From Balneola sp. (GTDB taxonomy: Bacteria > Bacteroidota > Rhodothermia > Balneolales > Balneolaceae), in the NCBI GenBank assembly GCA_003712055.1, contig RHLJ01000002.1:310001-374000 (forward strand): a DNA stretch of 64,000 bases, written 5' to 3'. Below are positions 53,722-63,367 of this stretch, in pieces (position 1 is the stretch's first letter; every line of letters begins with the position of its first letter). Made by a program: the position numbers and the translations under genes. The notes below the pieces were generated by a model. It saw only the letters and a list, made by a program, of their open reading frames with translations, had not been told where the DNA came from and searched no databases.

Positions 53722-54441
53722 ATGAAATTCAAAAAACTAGCATATATCCTTCTTTTTCCAGCATTGCTGGTAGGGTGTGATTCACTCTTTGATAAAGGGG
53801 ATGTAGAAAATACTTATGACGGACCAGATCAGGTTGGCTTTTTCCCTCTACAGGATAGCAATAACCTTGGATGTAATGTTACTTCCACAACTATCCAGGT
53901 TCAGTTAATTTCTAGCGATGGTACAGCATCTTCTGATGTTTCTGTAAACTTCAGTGCAGCCGGTGGATCTACTGCAAGCGCTGGTACCGACTATAGCTTC
54001 GGAACTACTTCACCTGTAACTATCTCTGCTGGAGAAACTACTGCTGATATTGATATCGACTTTGTAGTTACTACAGTAGGAAGTATTACTCAGCCAAGCT
54101 ATGATGGTACAACAACTGATACACTTAGAACGGCAGGTACCTATTCAGGTGTTACTGCTGGTGGTTCCGGTACTGGGGCTACATTTGATGTAGTTGTTGA
54201 TACTACTGGTGCTGCTGCAGTTACTATCGCTTCAGGTGGTACTGGTTATGCTTGTACTGACTCTTTCACTATTACAGATGCAAATCTTGGTGGTGGCGGA
54301 GCTCCAGATCTTACTTTTGATGTAGCGGATCTTACTGGTAGCTTTGCTGCTAGTGAAGTTCTTCTTCTACTTCAATTAGACGGATCAAGTGCAACCGTTG
54401 CAGCGAATTTAGATTCTACTAATGTGTTTATGGCACAATAA
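53722..54441 (+). CDS. Surface lipoprotein with Calx-beta-like domain and inserted repeat domain
   Basis: 239 aa from the ATG at 53722 (the upstream in-frame ATG lies inside susD). Lipoprotein signal ends LLVGC. Residues about 50-118 look like the first strands of a Calx-beta or DUF4843-like domain (TASAGTDYSFG, VTISAGETTADIDIDF) and residues about 204-239 like its last strands (LLLLQLDGSSATVAANL). Between them, residues about 119-203 hold GGSGTGATFDVVVD and SGGTGYACTDSFTITDANLG, a Gly/Thr-rich motif familiar from phage structural proteins. Third gene of the SusC/SusD operon; it may help ligand binding. Confidence 0.65.
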   Translation: MKFKKLAYILLFPALLVGCDSLFDKGDVENTYDGPDQVGFFPLQDSNNLGCNVTSTTIQVQLISSDGTASSDVSVNFSAAGGSTASAGTDYSFGTTSPVTISAGETTADIDIDFVVTTVGSITQPSYDGTTTDTLRTAGTYSGVTAGGSGTGATFDVVVDTTGAAAVTIASGGTGYACTDSFTITDANLGGGGAPDLTFDVADLTGSFAASEVLLLLQLDGSSATVAANLDSTNVFMAQ

Positions 54442-54466
54442 GTATCTTACTAAATTGTTAACTTTG

Positions 54467-54499
54467 AGCTACACCTACTAGTTAGGTGTAGCTTTTTTT
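54467..54499 (+). terminator. Rho-independent terminator of the SusC/SusD operon
   Basis: AGCTACACCTA (54467-54477) pairs perfectly with TAGGTGTAGCT (54483-54493) around a 5-base loop, then T-tract to 54499. Confidence 0.92.
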
Positions 54500-54528
54500 A
54501 TTCAATTAATTCAATATCAGCTTTATCA

Positions 54529-55212
54529 ATGTCAAGATATACGTTACTTCTAGGTCTAATAACTTTTTATCTATCGAACTGTCTCGATTCAAGCTCAAAT
54601 ATCGGTAAACGAGTCGAGTTTCGTTTCTTTGTGGATAATCTAGGTGATGAAATAGCCTTCGGGAATGATACAGTAAGAGTGAGGGAACTGAAGTTTACTT
54701 CTACCGCATTCATAATTACCAATGAGGATTCTGCAGAATTAGTCAACTCTGAAGATTTTGATATATTCTTATATGCCTATGTTGATATTGGGGATACGGA
54801 TGTAATCGTCTTATCCACTGATTTGGGTTTTGAGTTAAATGGTTTTGTAGATTATGAACTTGATATAGGCCCCATTAGCACAAGAGATCCTTTTTTTGAT
54901 AATGATTTTTATGGTGATGACAACATAACCTACTCATTAGTTATAGAAGGAACAGTAAACGGAAGTGATTTTTTCCTACGAACTACTCCAAGTTTTACTA
55001 AACGATTTGCAATGGATGGACCGGTAAATATTAGTGATAGCGAGGAAACTCTTTTTGTTAGAACAACAATAGATATTCAAGCTCTATTTCAGAACGGAGA
55101 TGGAGAGTTTTTAAATCCTAATCTGGCCAACAATATTTCTGAAATTAATGGCAATTTCAGAAATCTGCTAGAAGGTGAAATGTTTGCTGGCTCAATAGTT
55201 AATGTAAATTAG
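54529..55212 (+). CDS. Lipoprotein of unknown function after the SusC/SusD operon
   Basis: 227 aa. The N-terminus MSRYTLLLGLITFYLSNC is a lipoprotein signal. The mature part is beta-rich and acidic with VEFRFFVDNLGDEIAFGNDTVRVRELKF, a pattern that fits a secreted beta-sandwich. No family recognised. The gene lies beyond the operon terminator, has different codon use from susC/susD and its last 4 bases overlap the converging GWxTD gene. Confidence 0.6.
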   Translation: MSRYTLLLGLITFYLSNCLDSSSNIGKRVEFRFFVDNLGDEIAFGNDTVRVRELKFTSTAFIITNEDSAELVNSEDFDIFLYAYVDIGDTDVIVLSTDLGFELNGFVDYELDIGPISTRDPFFDNDFYGDDNITYSLVIEGTVNGSDFFLRTTPSFTKRFAMDGPVNISDSEETLFVRTTIDIQALFQNGDGEFLNPNLANNISEINGNFRNLLEGEMFAGSIVNVN

Positions 55213-56630
55213 AGGTTGTCTTTAAGGATTAACCCATTAAGCCACAACTCTCTTTGCCTATATTCTACCTGATGATATTGAGGGGTTCTTAACAATAAGT
55301 AGTTGTAGAATGGATATTCACTATTCTTAACCCGAGGCGATCGGAAAAAGAAATTTCTACCAAACTCATCAAGGTTGTAAGAATAAGCCCATGAAATTTG
55401 ATCAAGAGTGGGGGTAACATACCATGGTGGTCCAAAAAGTATGTAGATCATCCCCATATCTGTTTTCCATCCTTCTTTATAACTGGCGAATTGCTTATTA
55501 GCTTGCTCAACTCTTTCATAGTATAGTGAAATTACATCCTGAGCTTTTTTGGAGTTCTTTATATTCTTTAACCAAAAACGATCGAGCGCTTTTTTTAGAT
55601 CGACATCATTTTCAATAGCCATTAAACGGTTGTATTCCTTCTTATCCATTAAGTAAGCAAGCGGGGCGGCTAGCTCTCGTGGAGTTTTTAAGGAAGGGTA
55701 ATTAAGGCTCTTAACACTGAAATCCCTTGCCTTAAACAGTGGTTCTTCTCTTTCTCCGGCAGAGCGAACCTCAAATCGGTAGTTACCTCTAGGTAGATTT
55801 GGAAATATAAACTCAATGGAAACACTACCAGGTTGATTAATGATCCGTCTGGAGGACGTTATCGTTTCAAATTTGTCGTATTGGATACCTTTGTAAACAA
55901 TATGCGATGAATTATAGTTAGTAAAACTCATGGGGCGGGCTATAGTAGTATCACTTCGGAATTTTAAGAGACGACTATCGATAGTTATAGGTTCATCTGG
56001 GTTATTATTGGTAACCTGGAATACAAACCGAACAGAATCAATCTGATTGGAAATATCATAAGTAGTTACAGGGTCAAACTGATTTGTAAGCGACTCATCT
56101 TTGGAAAAAATTTGGATATTTGTGATATGGGAGATAGGGTCTACAGGATTAGGTATATATGCTTTTGATGTTCTTACCGTTTGCTTATTGGTATTTACAT
56201 CGGTAACTGTAAAATTAATCGTATAGTCTCCTGGTTCTAAGTCATATACTTTGCTAAATAGGTACTCTTTTTGACTATTCGTAGTACGTGCATCTTTTTC
56301 AGTAACAGTAATAGGGTAAGTTTTTAAGTCGATAATATTTGCAGGGTTGATGTTGTCTATTATTTGAACGTCGATAGTAATTTCGGCTTCAAATTGATCA
56401 TCCACCTTTTTAAAAATTAGACTTGCATAAATAATCTCTCCAATAACTGTTATTCTTGTACTATCCGTATATTCATCAATAATTCCAGCCGTAACCAGGC
56501 GAACTTCAGGATAACCAGGTATAAACTGATAACCCTCATTTCTGTCAATATTATCGACATAAGAGTTTGAACAGTTCAAAACCAAAATCCCTACAAATAA
56601 TAATAAAAGCTTTGATGTAATTACCTTCAT
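55209..56630 (-). CDS. GWxTD domain lipoprotein
   Basis: 473 aa from the ATG at 56630; an upstream in-frame ATG at 56654 adds 8 residues before the signal. Lipoprotein signal ends LVLNC. The first 280 residues are Ig-like strands. The C-terminal GWxTD domain shows YKEGWKTDMGMIYILFGPPWYV, then a segment with YRQRELWLNG at the end. The domain is common in FCB-group bacteria and uncharacterised; it is presumed periplasmic. Divergent from pyruvate kinase, 146 bases apart. Confidence 0.85.
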   Translation of the reverse strand: MKVITSKLLLLFVGILVLNCSNSYVDNIDRNEGYQFIPGYPEVRLVTAGIIDEYTDSTRITVIGEIIYASLIFKKVDDQFEAEITIDVQIIDNINPANIIDLKTYPITVTEKDARTTNSQKEYLFSKVYDLEPGDYTINFTVTDVNTNKQTVRTSKAYIPNPVDPISHITNIQIFSKDESLTNQFDPVTTYDISNQIDSVRFVFQVTNNNPDEPITIDSRLLKFRSDTTIARPMSFTNYNSSHIVYKGIQYDKFETITSSRRIINQPGSVSIEFIFPNLPRGNYRFEVRSAGEREEPLFKARDFSVKSLNYPSLKTPRELAAPLAYLMDKKEYNRLMAIENDVDLKKALDRFWLKNIKNSKKAQDVISLYYERVEQANKQFASYKEGWKTDMGMIYILFGPPWYVTPTLDQISWAYSYNLDEFGRNFFFRSPRVKNSEYPFYNYLLLRTPQYHQVEYRQRELWLNGLILKDNL

Positions 56631-56776
56631 ACAGCTAAACTCTTTTGGGTACAAGAAAAAATAGTGCTTATTTGATCCAAAAATTTATAAAATCATATCA
56701 AACTGATAACCACATTTAGGCTATCTTTAGTATCCATATATTTAAATAACCTCACTCTTAAGATCAACCACAAAAT

Positions 56777-58210
56777 ATGATTACTCCACTTCGAAGAACT
56801 AAGATAGTATGTACTATCGGACCGAGTTGTTATACCCAGGAAGGTATCACAAATCTTTTCTTACACGGAATGAATGTTGCCAGAATTAATTTTTCTCACG
56901 GTAGTCACGAAGTTCATGAACGTTCAATTAAATACATTAGAAAAACAGCTCGAGAGAATGACTACAGTATCGCAGTTCTAATGGATTTGCAAGGGCCAAA
57001 AATTAGGGTTGGTCAGATGAAGGATGATGGTCAGGTTTTGACAGAAGGAGAAATCGTTTCTATTACAGGTGAAGAAGTAGAAGGGACATCCACATTGATT
57101 CCAATTGATTATAAAAACCTTGTCAAAGAGGCTGAGGTTGGAAATAGAATACTATTGGATGATGGGCTTCTCGAACTTGAAGTTACAGGTAAAAAGGGTA
57201 GTGTATTAGAAGCAAAAGTAATTGTGGGCGGATTACTAAAGCCCAGAAAAGGAGTTAACCTGCCTAACGTTAAGGTTTCAATTCCAGCTTTGACTGAAAA
57301 GGACATAAAAGATCTTGAATTTGGCCTCACGCAGAATGTAGATTTTGTAGCATTATCGTTTGTTAGATCCGCTAAAGAAGTATTGGATCTTAAAAGGAGA
57401 ATCAGTGAGTCGGAGTGTGAGGCAGGAGTAATTGCAAAAATCGAAAAGCCAGAAGCGATAGATGCTATTGATGAAATAATAGAAGCGGCTGACGGTATCA
57501 TGGTTGCGAGAGGAGATTTAGGAATCGAAGTTCCCACTGAAGATGTACCCTTCATCCAAAAAATGATTATTGAAAAATGTAGGAAGCATGGCAAGCCGGT
57601 AATTACTGCTACTCAAATGCTTGATTCAATGATTACAAATCCAAGGCCTACAAGAGCAGAGAGTTCAGATGTTGCTAATGCTGTTCTAGATGGTACTGAT
57701 GCGGTAATGTTATCGGGAGAAACCGCAGCGGGGAAATACCCAATGGAAGCAGTGAATGTTATGAATCGAATTTGTAGGAAAACGGAAGAGAGGCTTCTTA
57801 ATCTTTATAATAGCCTTAAGTATAGAAAGCCGGACTTAAAGGAAAAGCAAATTATTGAATCTATCGCTTTTTCATGTATAGCAATGGCAGATAATGTGGA
57901 TGCTAAGGTAATTAGCACTATCACACATTCCGGAAATACAGCCAGGAGGATTGCAAAATTTCGACCAAAGGTTCCGATTTTTGCCTTCACTGAATCACAA
58001 AAAGTAAGAAGACAATTGAATTTGGTTTGGGGAGTCCATTCTGTTCGATTGGATGAGCTCTTTAATACTGATAAGAGTGTAAAGAAAATGGAGTACTATT
58101 TAGAAGATCGTGGTATGGTTAAAAAAGGAGATCGAATTGTAATTGCTACTGGAATGCCTATTGCAGAGAGAGGAAAAACTAATATGATTAAAGTAAGCAC
58201 GATTGAGTAA
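56777..58210 (+). CDS. pyk: Pyruvate kinase
   Basis: 477 aa, usual length. TKIVCTIGPSC opens the barrel; MDLQGPKIRVG, the signature IAKIEKPEAIDAIDEII with the catalytic Lys, MVARGDLGIEVP and TATQMLDSM are all present, and the C-terminal allosteric domain is complete. It makes ATP and pyruvate from phosphoenolpyruvate. Followed by the PorW-like gene after 38 bases. Confidence 0.97.
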   Translation: MITPLRRTKIVCTIGPSCYTQEGITNLFLHGMNVARINFSHGSHEVHERSIKYIRKTARENDYSIAVLMDLQGPKIRVGQMKDDGQVLTEGEIVSITGEEVEGTSTLIPIDYKNLVKEAEVGNRILLDDGLLELEVTGKKGSVLEAKVIVGGLLKPRKGVNLPNVKVSIPALTEKDIKDLEFGLTQNVDFVALSFVRSAKEVLDLKRRISESECEAGVIAKIEKPEAIDAIDEIIEAADGIMVARGDLGIEVPTEDVPFIQKMIIEKCRKHGKPVITATQMLDSMITNPRPTRAESSDVANAVLDGTDAVMLSGETAAGKYPMEAVNVMNRICRKTEERLLNLYNSLKYRKPDLKEKQIIESIAFSCIAMADNVDAKVISTITHSGNTARRIAKFRPKVPIFAFTESQKVRRQLNLVWGVHSVRLDELFNTDKSVKKMEYYLEDRGMVKKGDRIVIATGMPIAERGKTNMIKVSTIE

Positions 58211-58248
58211 CCAGCAACGTTTGTTATCAGATGACAAATTCTTAATTG

Positions 58249-60978
58249 ATGAGAAAGCTTTTTAGTGTAATACTGATTCTGACTCTTACAGCAGGATGTA
58301 AGACTTCTTTTAAATCTGGATTCCGGGATTTCAATGCCTACTACAACACTTATTACAACGCAAAGAAAAGCTTTAACTCTGGAGAAGAAAAGTCAGAAGA
58401 ACAGCAACGTAATTATAATACTCTTCAAGCTATACGAATCCACGAGACCCCAATGGGAGCAGGAAGCGGAGAATTCCAAAATGCGATCGATAAAGGTGCA
58501 GATATACTTAGAAAACATGACGATACTAAGTGGGTTGATAACGCTTTAGAGATTATTGGAAAGTCATATTTCTACAGACAAGAGTACTTTTCAGCCGATC
58601 AAAAATTTGATGAGCTTTTTATTTCATCCGAAGACCCTGAAATGAAACAGAAAGCCGTTTTTTGGAAAGGAAGGGTTCTACTTGAGTTAGAAGCTCACAA
58701 TCAAGGAGTTCAATACTTGACAGAGCACCTGGCTTTGTTTGATGGTGAATGGAAAGGTAGTTTAGAAGCTCAAGTACGGGCTGTATTAGGACAACACTAT
58801 GTGGAGCGAGAAAATTGGGTAAATGCACTTGATCAGCTTACGATTTCTGTAAGATATCTCCCAAAAAGATCCTATAAAGAACGAGGTTATTTCTTAATCG
58901 GGCAGCTCTATGAAAACTTAGGCAACAATGAAGAAGCCTACGATGCTTATGATCAAGTGGGGAAAAACTATACTAATTATGATCTTCAGTTTGAGGCAAA
59001 AAAGAAAAAAGCTGAAGTAGCACGAGCACTGGGCAGATCTGATGATGCATACAGGGTGTTTTCTTCGATGGTAAGGGATGACAAAAATACAGAGTTTGTA
59101 TCAGAGCTTAATTTTGAACTTGGAAAAACCGAACAAGATCGGGGTAATTATGCCAAGGCTAGGGAAATATATACTTCTATTTTAAGAGACCGTAGAAATA
59201 GGCCTGATGAGATTACTAAAGCTAAGGCTTATAATGGTCTTGCCGAGATTTATCGATTTCATTTCAATGATTTCGAAAGAGCAGCTGCTTACTATGATTC
59301 CGCTTCCTCATCCAATGCAAAAAGAGAGGAATTGCCAGAAGATTTTAATGCGGAAGAATTTGCGCAGTCATTTGGTGATTATGCCCGTTTAAAAGATGAG
59401 ATCCATTTACAAGATAGTTTAATATGGATGGGTAGTTTATCAGAAGTAGAGTTTGATTCTGTATTAGCCGAACTGGAAAGGAAAAAGAGGGAAGAGATTG
59501 CTCGGTTGCAAAGAGAACAGGAAGCTCGAAGGAATACGCTGATTAATGTGAACGCACCTTCAGCTCAAAATAATTCAGGGGAAAACCAGGAGAGAAATGG
59601 GTTTCTAAATTATAAAAACCCAGTTATGCTTACTGATGCCGCACAACAATTTAATGCTGTTTGGGGGGGTAGACCTTTGGCCGATAATTGGAGAGTATCT
59701 TCGATATTGGTAAATCAAATAGTTGAAAATGAAGAAGGAGAAGGGACCAATACTCAGGCTGGAGTCACACAAGCTAATGAAGTATTTGTAAGTATCGATT
59801 TAAGCAGGATTCCTTTTACACCAGAAGATCAGGATTCGGTAAGGGAGGAAATTTCAAAACTCAATTATGAATTGGGAAATTTGTTTTTCCTATCACTAAA
59901 TCTCCCAGATAGTGCAGAATATTATTTCAAAAAGGTGATAGAGGAACGGCCGAATAGCAATGTTGTTCCTGTATCTCTTTACTCACTTTCCGAATTATAT
60001 ATTTTAAACGGTGATACATTAAAGGCTACTGAGAAAGGGGAAGAGTTACTGGAAAACTATCCATCCTCAATCTATGCTGATAGAGTTGTGGAAAAGTATA
60101 ATCTGAGCCCCCCCGAAGTAACTGATAAAGTAGAATTAAGCCCAACTGAAGTTTTTATTTCTATATCTAATGATGAGACACTAAATGAAAAACAAAGGGC
60201 GGACTCCCTATTAGTTCTGGAAAAGTCAATCAGGGGGAGTTCAATAGGAGCTAAATCATTGCAATTCGCAATAGATTCTTACATCACGCTTGCAAAAGAG
60301 GATTCCCTGTTTTCTAGCAATATTTCCAAGTGGAATGAAGTAAATCAAGATTGGGTAAGTACACAAAAAGACTTTAAAGCAAAGCAAGATTCGGCTAAGT
60401 ATATTTTATCTGATTCAACTAGTGCGGCAACTGATAGCCTTTTTGCAATATCTATACTCGATTCTACTCTAACTACCCCTGATCTTTCTCCTTATTTCCC
60501 TTATCAGGGAGTATATTGGGATTCGACACGGTCGAAAGTTCAGTTATATCTTGCAGAGTATTCATCCTTCGAAAATGTAGTTCTTATAAGGCGTTTAAAT
60601 GCGGAATTTGAGCCACCAAAATCCCAAGTAGCTGATACAGTTGTTTCTCAGATAGAAGATCCAGGAGTAGCATTAAGAGAAGGCTATCTAAGTTGTGAGG
60701 ATATTGATCAGGAGGTGTTTATAAGAGGAGGGATGCAACAGTTTTTATCCCTAATCGAGCTCCCTAAGAATGTTACTGAAGATCAGATATCATTCCTGTT
60801 CTTCTTCAACACAAGAGGGGTAATTGAAGAGTTTAAGCTATCCTCAGATACTCAGAATAAGGAGCTTATTGATGAATTTGTCACAAAGATAGATGCCAAT
60901 ATTACATTTGATCCCGTTCTTGTAGATGGGTCGGCTTCAAACATTCAGTGCGAAATTAGCTTTCCAATTTCACAATAG
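58249..60978 (+). CDS. porW: PorW/SprE-like TPR lipoprotein of the type IX secretion system
   Basis: 909 aa from the ATG at 58249 (a TTG three bases upstream is also in frame). Lipoprotein signal ends LTAGC. The start of the mature protein, FNAYYNTYYNAKKSFNSGE, is the hallmark of the PorW/SprE family needed for T9SS function; TPR repeats fill most of residues 70-370 (GNYAKAREIYTSIL), and further TPR and helical parts follow to about 720. The C-terminal 150 residues look like a TonB-C-type unit. It supports the T9SS cargo tails in this window. Confidence 0.8.
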   Translation: MRKLFSVILILTLTAGCKTSFKSGFRDFNAYYNTYYNAKKSFNSGEEKSEEQQRNYNTLQAIRIHETPMGAGSGEFQNAIDKGADILRKHDDTKWVDNALEIIGKSYFYRQEYFSADQKFDELFISSEDPEMKQKAVFWKGRVLLELEAHNQGVQYLTEHLALFDGEWKGSLEAQVRAVLGQHYVERENWVNALDQLTISVRYLPKRSYKERGYFLIGQLYENLGNNEEAYDAYDQVGKNYTNYDLQFEAKKKKAEVARALGRSDDAYRVFSSMVRDDKNTEFVSELNFELGKTEQDRGNYAKAREIYTSILRDRRNRPDEITKAKAYNGLAEIYRFHFNDFERAAAYYDSASSSNAKREELPEDFNAEEFAQSFGDYARLKDEIHLQDSLIWMGSLSEVEFDSVLAELERKKREEIARLQREQEARRNTLINVNAPSAQNNSGENQERNGFLNYKNPVMLTDAAQQFNAVWGGRPLADNWRVSSILVNQIVENEEGEGTNTQAGVTQANEVFVSIDLSRIPFTPEDQDSVREEISKLNYELGNLFFLSLNLPDSAEYYFKKVIEERPNSNVVPVSLYSLSELYILNGDTLKATEKGEELLENYPSSIYADRVVEKYNLSPPEVTDKVELSPTEVFISISNDETLNEKQRADSLLVLEKSIRGSSIGAKSLQFAIDSYITLAKEDSLFSSNISKWNEVNQDWVSTQKDFKAKQDSAKYILSDSTSAATDSLFAISILDSTLTTPDLSPYFPYQGVYWDSTRSKVQLYLAEYSSFENVVLIRRLNAEFEPPKSQVADTVVSQIEDPGVALREGYLSCEDIDQEVFIRGGMQQFLSLIELPKNVTEDQISFLFFFNTRGVIEEFKLSSDTQNKELIDEFVTKIDANITFDPVLVDGSASNIQCEISFPISQ

Positions 60979-60981
60979 TTG

Positions 60982-62013
60982 TTATTGGGTAATTAGTGAT
61001 TTTTTAATCCCTTTAAGCAGTCCAGGACCTTCGTATACAAGACCTGTATAGATTTGTAGCAAGCTAGCTCCGGCGTCTATTTTCTCCAGTGCACTTTCTA
61101 CACTATCTATCCCACCTACACCTACTATCGGTTTTTTATCCCCTATCATTTCATAAATCCAGCGGATCATAGTGGTACTTTTTTCCGCAATCGCTCTACC
61201 ACTTAATCCGCCTCCCCCAATTTCTGACAATGTTTTTTCGTCGGTTGACAAGTTATCTCTTAAGGAAGATGTATTAGTGGCTACATACCCTGCTACAGAA
61301 TGCTTTTCACAAATCTCAATAAGCTCTTCAAGAGTTGCTTTATCTGTATCAACAGAAAATTTCACTAAGGAAGGCACTCTGTTCTTCTTTGATAACTCAA
61401 GAACACTTAAGAGCTCTTCCAGTGCAATTGGGTCTTCAAAGGTTTTCCCCTCACCTGTATTCGGGCAAGAAATATTGATAGTTATGTAATCGGCTACCTG
61501 GTTTGCCAGATCATAACTAAACAAATAATCCTGAACAGCTGCGTCCCCATGAATAGAGCTATCATTTGTTTTAGCAATATTAACTCCTAAAGGGATATTG
61601 AGTTTAATCTTGGAAAGGACATCAACCACTTGTTTAGCTCCAACATTATTAAGCCCCATTCGATTAATTAATGAGCGGTCCTGAGGTAGTCGAAAAGCCC
61701 GGGGTTTGGGGTTGCCAGTTGAAGGTTTTGCTGTAATACTACCTATTTCAACAAACCCAAAACCTAAAGCCTGCATTGCCAACGGGGTGTCTCCATTCTT
61801 ATCGAACCCTGCTGCTAATCCAATAGGGTTAGAGAATTCAAGATCCCAATACTGTCTCTTAAGTGAAGAGTGATTGAAACCATAGGCAAGCTTTGCCGCT
61901 GATCTTAAAAAAGCTGATTCACTCGTAGTTTTAGAAAGCGAGATAGCCATTTCATGAGCAGTTTCTGCATCTTTCTTAAATAAAAATGGCTTGAGAAAGG
62001 ATTTGTAGAACAT
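60982..62013 (-). CDS. pyrD: Dihydroorotate dehydrogenase (quinone), class 2
   Basis: 343 aa from the ATG at 62013, matching the class 2 length and start (MFYKSFLKPFLFKKDAETAHE); a longer in-frame start at 62052 is unlikely. NPIGLAAGFDKNG, GFVEIGSITAKPSTGNPKPR, NRMGLNNVGA and the FMN-binding ITINISCPNTGEG and GVGGIDS are all seen. It oxidises dihydroorotate for pyrimidine synthesis and passes electrons to quinone at the inner membrane. It converges on the PorW-like gene 3 bases away and is divergent from pabB. Confidence 0.96.
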   Translation of the reverse strand: MFYKSFLKPFLFKKDAETAHEMAISLSKTTSESAFLRSAAKLAYGFNHSSLKRQYWDLEFSNPIGLAAGFDKNGDTPLAMQALGFGFVEIGSITAKPSTGNPKPRAFRLPQDRSLINRMGLNNVGAKQVVDVLSKIKLNIPLGVNIAKTNDSSIHGDAAVQDYLFSYDLANQVADYITINISCPNTGEGKTFEDPIALEELLSVLELSKKNRVPSLVKFSVDTDKATLEELIEICEKHSVAGYVATNTSSLRDNLSTDEKTLSEIGGGGLSGRAIAEKSTTMIRWIYEMIGDKKPIVGVGGIDSVESALEKIDAGASLLQIYTGLVYEGPGLLKGIKKSLITQ

Positions 62014-62086
62014 CAAAAAGAATTTGAAATAATGATACGGAAAACAACCCAATAATGGAGCATAAACCGTATCATATGCAGCTTAA

Positions 62087-63322
62087 ATGAATGACAAGGA
62101 AGGAAATATTAACGCTTTGATAGAGGCTCTTTCCAGAGAAGGAGATGTGATACTTTTAGAGTCTCAGAAGGAAGATCATCCCGAAAGCAAGACTTCATTT
62201 TTGGCAGGCAGGCCAAAAGCCTGGATAAAGGCAGATGGGGGTAAAACGTATGTTTTTGAAAATGGAAACAAAACGGAGCGGGAAGGAAATATCTGGGAAC
62301 AGCTTTTAGCCTTCAGGAAAAGAAATGAAGGATGGCTGTTTGGGTATTTAGGATATGATTTAAAAAATTCATTAGAAGATCTTCAGTCGGAAAATTCTGA
62401 GCTTATATCGGCTCCCGATATGTATTTCATGGTACCAGATTACCTGGAAGAATTTTCATTCAACAAATCGTCAGAGATGGAAAACCGATCGGGATTCGAA
62501 CTACAGGAAAAGAATCGGATTGATAAGGAAGACTATATTTCCAGAGTTGTAGAGGCAAAGAAATTAATAGGAGAAGGAGATTTTTATGAGATAAATCTGT
62601 CGCATGCCCTCGAGTTCGATTTTTCAGGAAATCCACTGGAACTTTATGGCGCTATGAAAGGGAAGGGATCGGTTCCGTTTGGCGCATATCTATCAATTGG
62701 TGATTTGTCGATTTGTTGTTCTTCCCCAGAGCGTTTTTTAAGAAGAAAGGCAAACAAAGTAATCTCCCAACCTATAAAAGGGACAATCTCTCGAAATGGA
62801 ATCGCCGGGGATGAAAAGTTAAGACTTCTACATTCGGAAAAGAACAGAGCAGAAAACCTGATGATCGTAGATTTGGTTCGAAATGACTTAAGCAGAGTAG
62901 CAAAAAACGGGTCTGTTAATGTTCAAAAACTTTTTGAGATTCAAAGCTTTGAGACCCTTCATCAAATGGTTTCAACTGTTGAATGTGAAGTGTCTTCAGA
63001 AACAGATTCTCTTGAAATCATAAAATCTTGTTTTCCAATGGGGTCTATGACTGGAGCTCCTAAGATAGCTGCAATGCAGAGTATAGAGGAATTCGAAGAT
63101 TATAAAAGAGGTATTTATTCAGGAGCAATAGGATACATAGCTCCAAACGGAGACTTTGATTTCAATGTAGTAATTCGAACAGCAATTATTCAGAATCAGC
63201 GTCTAGTTTATCCTGTTGGTGGAGCTATTACTGCCGATTCGGTTCCTGAAGAGGAATGGCAAGAAACATTAGTGAAAGCGAAGGCTCTGACCACTCTTAT
63301 TCCTAATTATAAGAATGAATGA
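62087..63322 (+). CDS. pabB: Chorismate-utilising enzyme, probable aminodeoxychorismate synthase component I
   Basis: 411 aa. The chorismate-binding domain begins near residue 150 with KEDYISRVVEAKKLIGEGDFYEINLSH and holds SQPIKGTISR, NLMIVDLVRNDLSRVA, MTGAPKIAAM and YSGAIGYI. The PIKGTI lysine is typical of PabB-type enzymes rather than anthranilate synthase, which has PIAGT. It converts chorismate to aminodeoxychorismate with a glutaminase partner for folate. No partner gene is in the window. Confidence 0.88.
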   Translation: MNDKEGNINALIEALSREGDVILLESQKEDHPESKTSFLAGRPKAWIKADGGKTYVFENGNKTEREGNIWEQLLAFRKRNEGWLFGYLGYDLKNSLEDLQSENSELISAPDMYFMVPDYLEEFSFNKSSEMENRSGFELQEKNRIDKEDYISRVVEAKKLIGEGDFYEINLSHALEFDFSGNPLELYGAMKGKGSVPFGAYLSIGDLSICCSSPERFLRRKANKVISQPIKGTISRNGIAGDEKLRLLHSEKNRAENLMIVDLVRNDLSRVAKNGSVNVQKLFEIQSFETLHQMVSTVECEVSSETDSLEIIKSCFPMGSMTGAPKIAAMQSIEEFEDYKRGIYSGAIGYIAPNGDFDFNVVIRTAIIQNQRLVYPVGGAITADSVPEEEWQETLVKAKALTTLIPNYKNE

Positions 63323-63367
63323 AATGCTTTCGTTAGAAGTTATGGAAGAAATTTAGAGTAATTATTC

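Noticed and set aside
49109-55212. SusC/SusD locus as the uptake system of the mannan cluster
   Set aside because: It is more than 40 kb away, has its own terminator and no carbohydrate enzyme, so no link can be shown.
57109-57594. 161-aa open frame on the minus strand opposite pyruvate kinase
   Set aside because: It lies wholly inside a well-conserved gene, is low-complexity and Ser/Leu-rich, and matches no family; an antisense shadow.
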